From: Clostridiales bacterium
GTDB lineage: Bacteria; Bacillota; Clostridia; Oscillospirales; JAAYOS01
Reading direction: 5' to 3'
Length of the DNA: 8,332 nt
Assembly (NCBI GenBank): GCA_012521525.1
Contig: JAAYMG010000256.1
Coordinates: forward strand, 1 to 8,332
Part shown: one piece after another, positions 5,409 through 8,332 of the stretch
Position numbering within the stretch: the stretch's first letter is position 1
Layout of the letters: each line of letters begins with the position of its first letter
The notes under the pieces: generated by a model
Seen by the model: only the letters and a program-made list of their open reading frames with translations
Told to the model about the DNA's origin: nothing
Database searches by the model: none
Program-made: the position numbers and the translations under genes

Positions 5409-6659
5409 ATGCTTGAAAACGGGAGCGCAGCCTCCGGCTCACGACCGGAAAACATCCGTTACAACAACTGCAGGGCAGTGCTTGGCCTCTTCTGTCATAC
5501 AGACAGGCTGTCGGTCCATGAGATAACCGAACGGTTCAATTTGAGCAAAACCGCAACGATGAATATCATAAACTTCCTGCTGTCGACCGGTATAATATAT
5601 CTTTACGGTAAGGGCGAGCCGGTCGGGACATCCGGTAAAAAACCGTCACTCTATGCTCTCAACCCTTCCTACAAATACAGCGTCGTCGCAGGCATCGAAG
5701 GCGATTATATCGTGGCCGAACTGCTTGATTTTCGATTGAACAAGATAAATTTCTATCTGCATCGAGCTTACGACAGATCATATAAGGCCTTCATCGAGGG
5801 CGCTTCCATAGCGGTCAAACATGTGCTTGACAGAGCAAAGCTGACCGGAAAAGACCTTTATGCGATCGCGCTGTATACCGGGGGTATAGTCGACGCCAAA
5901 AGCGGGGTATTGCTCCGCCCCATAACGCATTCCGATTGGGACAATGACTTGCCGGTCGTCCGGGATCTGAAGTCCGCCCTTGATTTTGATGTGCCGGTTT
6001 ATATGGACAATGTCTGCCGATTCGGCGGTTATTTCGAACTGTTGAAGCGGCCGGATAACTGGAACCTGACCATCCTGAGCCTCTTTATTGATGAAAACGG
6101 GGTCGGCGGAAGCCTCATCCAGAACGGAACCATCGCGCGCGGGAAAAACGGGCTGATCGGAGAGTTCGGGCACATCACGACAAACTACACAATGGCTGAA
6201 AAGTGCAAGTGCGGCAGATATGGCTGCTTTGAAACAGTCGTAACAGGGAGCAGGGTCGTTGAGCGGGCAAGAAAAGCGCTGGCCACGGCGAAAACACCCT
6301 CGTCCGCCCAACATTCTATCAAGCGGATCGGTGACCTCTTTGCCCATGCCGATAACGGTGATGCATTTGCCAGGTCCCAGCTTGATTTCGTCGCAGAGCA
6401 GTTTGCAAACATGCTGTATAATATGCAGATCATGTATGATCCCGATATGGTGATCATTCAAGGACTCTATGCAAGCTCGGGCACTTACTTCAAACAGAAG
6501 CTGAGCCAAGCCGTAAACGAACTGTCGCTTTACAGCATAGCGAAAGGCCTGCGCCTTATTTTTGACGAATTTGACTTTCGGGAAGCGGTAACCATAGGCG
6601 CGTCGTTCTACTGTCGCGAGCAATTCATAAACAGCGATTCGCTTTTTGATATGACCTGA
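5409..6659 (+). CDS. ROK-family transcriptional regulator (NagC/XylR/Mlc-like)
   Basis: A 416-residue cytoplasmic DNA-binding regulator. Residues about 17-90 form a winged helix-turn-helix (LSVHEITERF then LSKTATMNIINFLLSTG). The rest is a ROK sugar-kinase-like sensing domain. The ROK zinc site is intact: H255 in GEFGHI, and C266, C268 and C273 in CKCGRYGC, followed by E275. Features needed for kinase activity are lost. The N-terminal phosphate loop reads GIEGDY instead of D-x-G-G-T. In VYMDNVCRFGG, V202 takes the place of the catalytic Asp that follows Asn in ROK kinases. It should therefore sense a sugar or sugar phosphate without phosphorylating it and repress or activate nearby genes. It sits between the isomerase/dehydrogenase cluster and the PfkB kinase, and repeated elements around its own promoter suggest autoregulation. 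The ligand is unknown. Confidence 0.92.
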   Translation: MLENGSAASGSRPENIRYNNCRAVLGLFCHTDRLSVHEITERFNLSKTATMNIINFLLSTGIIYLYGKGEPVGTSGKKPSLYALNPSYKYSVVAGIEGDYIVAELLDFRLNKINFYLHRAYDRSYKAFIEGASIAVKHVLDRAKLTGKDLYAIALYTGGIVDAKSGVLLRPITHSDWDNDLPVVRDLKSALDFDVPVYMDNVCRFGGYFELLKRPDNWNLTILSLFIDENGVGGSLIQNGTIARGKNGLIGEFGHITTNYTMAEKCKCGRYGCFETVVTGSRVVERARKALATAKTPSSAQHSIKRIGDLFAHADNGDAFARSQLDFVAEQFANMLYNMQIMYDPDMVIIQGLYASSGTYFKQKLSQAVNELSLYSIAKGLRLIFDEFDFREAVTIGASFYCREQFINSDSLFDMT

Positions 6660-6716
6660 TACTCCTGTACTTATGTCATATGATCCTTAGTTCGACCCAT
6701 TTTGCTCTCTTTTTAT

Positions 6717-6741
6717 ATATGCCATGCATATTTACAAATAT
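6717..6741. promoter_or_regulatory. Two overlapping AT-rich palindromes upstream of the PfkB kinase, candidate operator
   Basis: ATATGC (6717-6722) and GCATAT (6726-6731) are exact inverted arms around CAT. Overlapping them, ATATTT (6728-6733) and AAATAT (6736-6741) are exact arms around AC. They lie in the 149-nt gap after the ROK stop, about 70 nt before the kinase start. ROK repressors such as NagC and Mlc bind AT-rich palindromic sites, so control by the adjacent ROK protein is possible. No clear promoter pair was found here. Confidence 0.4.
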
Positions 6742-6744
6742 AGG

Positions 6745-6774
6745 AAACTATGAGAGAATTAAAACTATGAGAGA
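6745..6774. repeat. 13-bp direct repeat AAACTATGAGAGA before the PfkB kinase
   Basis: Identical copies lie at 6745-6757 and 6762-6774, period 17 bp. Each copy contains an ATG. The first (6750) opens a six-codon frame ending at 6770; the second (6767) is in frame with the kinase and would add 14 residues. Neither has a good ribosome binding site. The repeat may reflect a local duplication by slippage or a leader element. Confidence 0.45.
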
Positions 6775-6796
6775 CTTAGATAAGTACTATAAAGGC

Positions 6797-6800
6797 GAGG
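6797..6800 (+). promoter_or_regulatory. Ribosome binding site for the PfkB kinase
   Basis: GAGG, within AAAGGCGAGG (6791-6800), lies 8 nt before ATG 6809. That start puts the first beta strand YDIVAIGE at the very N terminus, as is usual for PfkB proteins. Confidence 0.6.
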
Positions 6801-6808
6801 ATAACCAT

Positions 6809-7765
6809 ATGTATGACATTGTTGCGATCGGTGAAATACTGATAGACTTCACCCCGACAGGCAGGAGCGATCAGGGCGGACAGCTTTTTGAGCAGAATCC
6901 CGGGGGCGCTCCGGGGAATGTTGCCGTTGCCTGTGCAAAGCTCGGCGGATCTGCGGCGTTTATCGGCAAGGTAGGCAGAGACGCTTTTGGGCAATTCCTC
7001 AAGAAGACACTCGAAACCAACGGTGTGGATACGAAAGGACTTATCTATACAGATGATGCCCGCACCACTCTCGCATTTGTCCACCTGCATGAAGGTGGAG
7101 AGCGCTCCTTCAGCTTCTACAGGAATCCCGGAGCGGATATGCTTCTGCAGCCGGAAGAAGTCGACCGCTCACTGATAGATAACTGCCGCATATTCCACTT
7201 CGGTTCGGTATCACTCAGTGCGGGTACCGCCGTCGATGCAACGATGAAAGCCGTAGACTATGCCAGGAGATGCGGAAAGATCGTAAGCTTTGACGTAAAT
7301 TACCGCAAACCGTTATTCCCAAGCGAGTACCAGGCGGTATCTGCGATCAATGCGGCACTGCCATATGCCGACATCCTCAAAGTCTCGCATGAAGAAATGG
7401 AACTTTTGACGGGAGAATCCGATCCGGTCACAGGTTCTGAAAAACTGATCGGTAATGCGTCCCTGGTCCTTGTATCAATGGGTCCGCAAGGGGCATTCTA
7501 CAGGAACAGCAAGTCCTATGGACATGTCGGTACATTCAAAGTGGACACTATCGATACCACCGGAGCAGGTGATGCGTTTTTCGGAGCTCTACTCTACCGG
7601 ATCCGCGGCATGAGCCCGGAAGAGATAAGGAACATGGACAGCTCAGCACTTGAAGAGATAGTGCGCTTTGCCAACGCTGCAGGTGCCTTATCCACAATGA
7701 AAAAAGGCGCAATACCTTCCCTTCCGTCAAAAGCGGAGATCCAGGCATTGCTGCTCGGGAAATGA
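6809..7765 (+). CDS. PfkB-family carbohydrate kinase (fructokinase-like)
   Basis: A 318-residue ribokinase-fold kinase that should phosphorylate a sugar or sugar acid with ATP in the cytoplasm. The N terminus is YDIVAIGEILIDF. PfkB signature 1 covers NPGGAPGN at residues 30-37, running into VAVACAKLGG and IGKVGRDAFG. Signature 2 is DTTGAGDAF, with the GAGD anion hole at 252-255 and catalytic base D255. The NPGGAPGN form is typical of bacterial fructokinases (ScrK type), but ribokinase, 2-keto-3-deoxygluconate kinase and IolC-like members share most of these features. The gene follows the ROK regulator by 149 nt on the same strand, so the two may be co-transcribed or share control. With the FGGY enzyme it is the second sugar kinase of the window, suggesting two products need phosphorylation. 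Family certain, fructose as substrate only plausible. Confidence 0.92.
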   Translation: MYDIVAIGEILIDFTPTGRSDQGGQLFEQNPGGAPGNVAVACAKLGGSAAFIGKVGRDAFGQFLKKTLETNGVDTKGLIYTDDARTTLAFVHLHEGGERSFSFYRNPGADMLLQPEEVDRSLIDNCRIFHFGSVSLSAGTAVDATMKAVDYARRCGKIVSFDVNYRKPLFPSEYQAVSAINAALPYADILKVSHEEMELLTGESDPVTGSEKLIGNASLVLVSMGPQGAFYRNSKSYGHVGTFKVDTIDTTGAGDAFFGALLYRIRGMSPEEIRNMDSSALEEIVRFANAAGALSTMKKGAIPSLPSKAEIQALLLGK

Positions 7766-7798
7766 AGGCATGCCTGATACATCAAACCCACACTAAAA

Positions 7799-7822
7799 CT
7801 TTATTGGCTTGAAGCTTTATTG
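7799..7822. repeat. 8-bp direct repeat CTTTATTG, 16-bp period
   Basis: CTTTATTG occurs at 7799-7806 and 7815-7822 in the gap between the PfkB kinase and the ABC gene. It is short and may be chance. It adjoins the inverted repeat at 7818-7858. Confidence 0.3.
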
Positions 7823-7858
7823 ACTCATAACCGCTGGTTTCATGGTATAAAGTCAATA
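7818..7858. promoter_or_regulatory. Candidate promoter region of the ABC ATPase gene, bracketed by an 8-bp inverted repeat
   Basis: TATTGACT (7818-7825) and AGTCAATA (7851-7858) are exact inverted arms 25 nt apart. Between them an extended -10 box, TGGTATAAA (7843-7851), overlaps the right arm; TTGACT (7820-7825) lies 20 nt upstream, too far for an ideal -35. Transcription would begin around 7858 and serve the ABC gene. No convincing terminator separates it from the kinase; only a 10-bp palindrome AGGCATGCCT (7766-7775) follows the kinase stop. Confidence 0.4.
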
Positions 7859-7915
7859 CAGAAACACGATACCACAGCCCTAATGCCAAAAATATTATAA
7901 TAGCAGGTGAAGCAA

Positions 7916-8332
7916 ATGCTGCGTGTACAAAACGTTACCAAGAACTACGGAAAGGTCAAGGCAAACGACAATATAAGCTTTGAGGTCGGCGACGGGCAGA
8001 TCGCGATCCTTCTCGGGCCCAACGGGGCAGGCAAATCAACTATCATCAAATGCATAGCCGGACTGCTCAGGTTTGATGGCAGCATCGAGATCAACGGCCA
8101 TCCGAACAGGTCGCTTGAAGCCAAGGCTGCGCTTGGATATATTCCCGAAATGCCTGCTGTATATGACCTTCTTACCGTATCAGAACACCTGGAGTTTGTG
8201 AGAAGGGCATATCGCCTCGACGACGACGGCCTGGCACAAAAGCTTATGGAGCGATTCGATCTCGCAAAACTGTCTGACAAGCTCGGAAAGGAACTTTCAA
8301 AAGGCATGCAGCAGAAAGTCTCCATATGCTGC
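7916..8332 (+). CDS. ABC transporter ATP-binding protein, ABC-2/DrrA-like (partial, runs off the window)
   Basis: The first 139 residues of an ABC ATPase; the 3' part lies outside the window. The start ATG 7916 has AGGTGA 5 nt upstream. Walker A is GPNGAGKST at residues 34-42. The Q-loop region reads GYIPEMPAVYDLLTV, with Glu where many importers have Gln; this PE-x-P-x-x-Y form is typical of DrrA/CcmA-type ATPases of ABC-2 exporters. The ABC signature appears as LSKGMQQK at 127-134, and the sequence ends two or three turns before Walker B. The subunit energises export or membrane-permease transport of an unknown substrate. It is not a sugar-import ATPase of the MalK type, and it has its own likely promoter, so it is probably a separate unit from the sugar genes. 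Permease partners would be expected downstream. Confidence 0.9.
   Translation, partial: MLRVQNVTKNYGKVKANDNISFEVGDGQIAILLGPNGAGKSTIIKCIAGLLRFDGSIEINGHPNRSLEAKAALGYIPEMPAVYDLLTVSEHLEFVRRAYRLDDDGLAQKLMERFDLAKLSDKLGKELSKGMQQKVSICC

Noticed and set aside
5778..6623. A 281-codon minus-strand open frame opposite the ROK gene
   Set aside because: Antisense to a gene with an intact zinc motif and DNA-binding domain; no motifs of its own.
7896..7901. Perfect TATAAT 15 nt before the ABC ATPase start as a promoter -10 box
   Set aside because: Transcription would start at or after the ribosome binding site, and no -35 fits; probably just the AT-rich leader.
1..8332. CRISPR arrays, tRNA or rRNA genes, insertion sequences, phage or defence genes
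   Set aside because: I looked for regularly spaced repeats, cloverleaf sequences, transposase motifs and known defence domains and found none.

Overview
The window looks like part of a carbohydrate-catabolism region of a low-to-mid GC anaerobic Bacillota (Clostridia-like) bacterium. The reasons are strong AAGGAG-type ribosome binding sites 8-9 nt before most starts, a TTG start, AT-rich gaps between genes of about half GC, and gene families common in gut Clostridia. This assignment is an inference; no rRNA or marker gene is present. All seven recognised genes lie on the + strand.

Layout. Positions 153-1646 encode an FGGY-family sugar kinase (XylB-like). A 160-nt gap with a perfect 21-bp palindrome follows. 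Next come a TIM-barrel sugar isomerase/epimerase (1807-2640) and, 35 nt later, a Gfo/Idh/MocA NAD(P)-dependent oxidoreductase (2676-3878). After a 189-nt gap containing a 10-bp direct repeat comes a second, clearly paralogous TIM-barrel isomerase/epimerase (4068-4889). Positions 4890-5408 hold no gene but are rich in signals: a tandem 22-bp repeat, a good intrinsic terminator (5009-5065), two candidate promoters, three copies of a 13-bp element around the second promoter, and a structured leader. They precede a ROK-family transcriptional regulator (5409-6659). A PfkB-family (fructokinase-like) kinase follows (6809-7765). The window ends inside an ABC transporter ATPase of the ABC-2/DrrA type (7916 to the edge), probably unrelated.

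How it may work together (inference). Gfo/Idh/MocA dehydrogenases paired with IolE/YcjR-like TIM-barrel enzymes typically oxidise a ring hydroxyl to a keto group so that the partner can epimerise, isomerise or eliminate. Examples are inositol catabolism, the E. coli YcjR/YcjS 3-keto-glucoside route, and the DgpA/DgpC type of C-glycoside cleavage. Here one dehydrogenase sits between two diverged TIM-barrel paralogues, with two different sugar kinases that could phosphorylate the products. The ROK protein lacks the catalytic Asp of ROK kinases and is likely the local sugar-responsive regulator. No sugar importer, glycosidase or phosphorylase is visible, so the substrate cannot be named. The combination is the most plausible candidate here for an under-described catabolic pathway, but every single family is well known.
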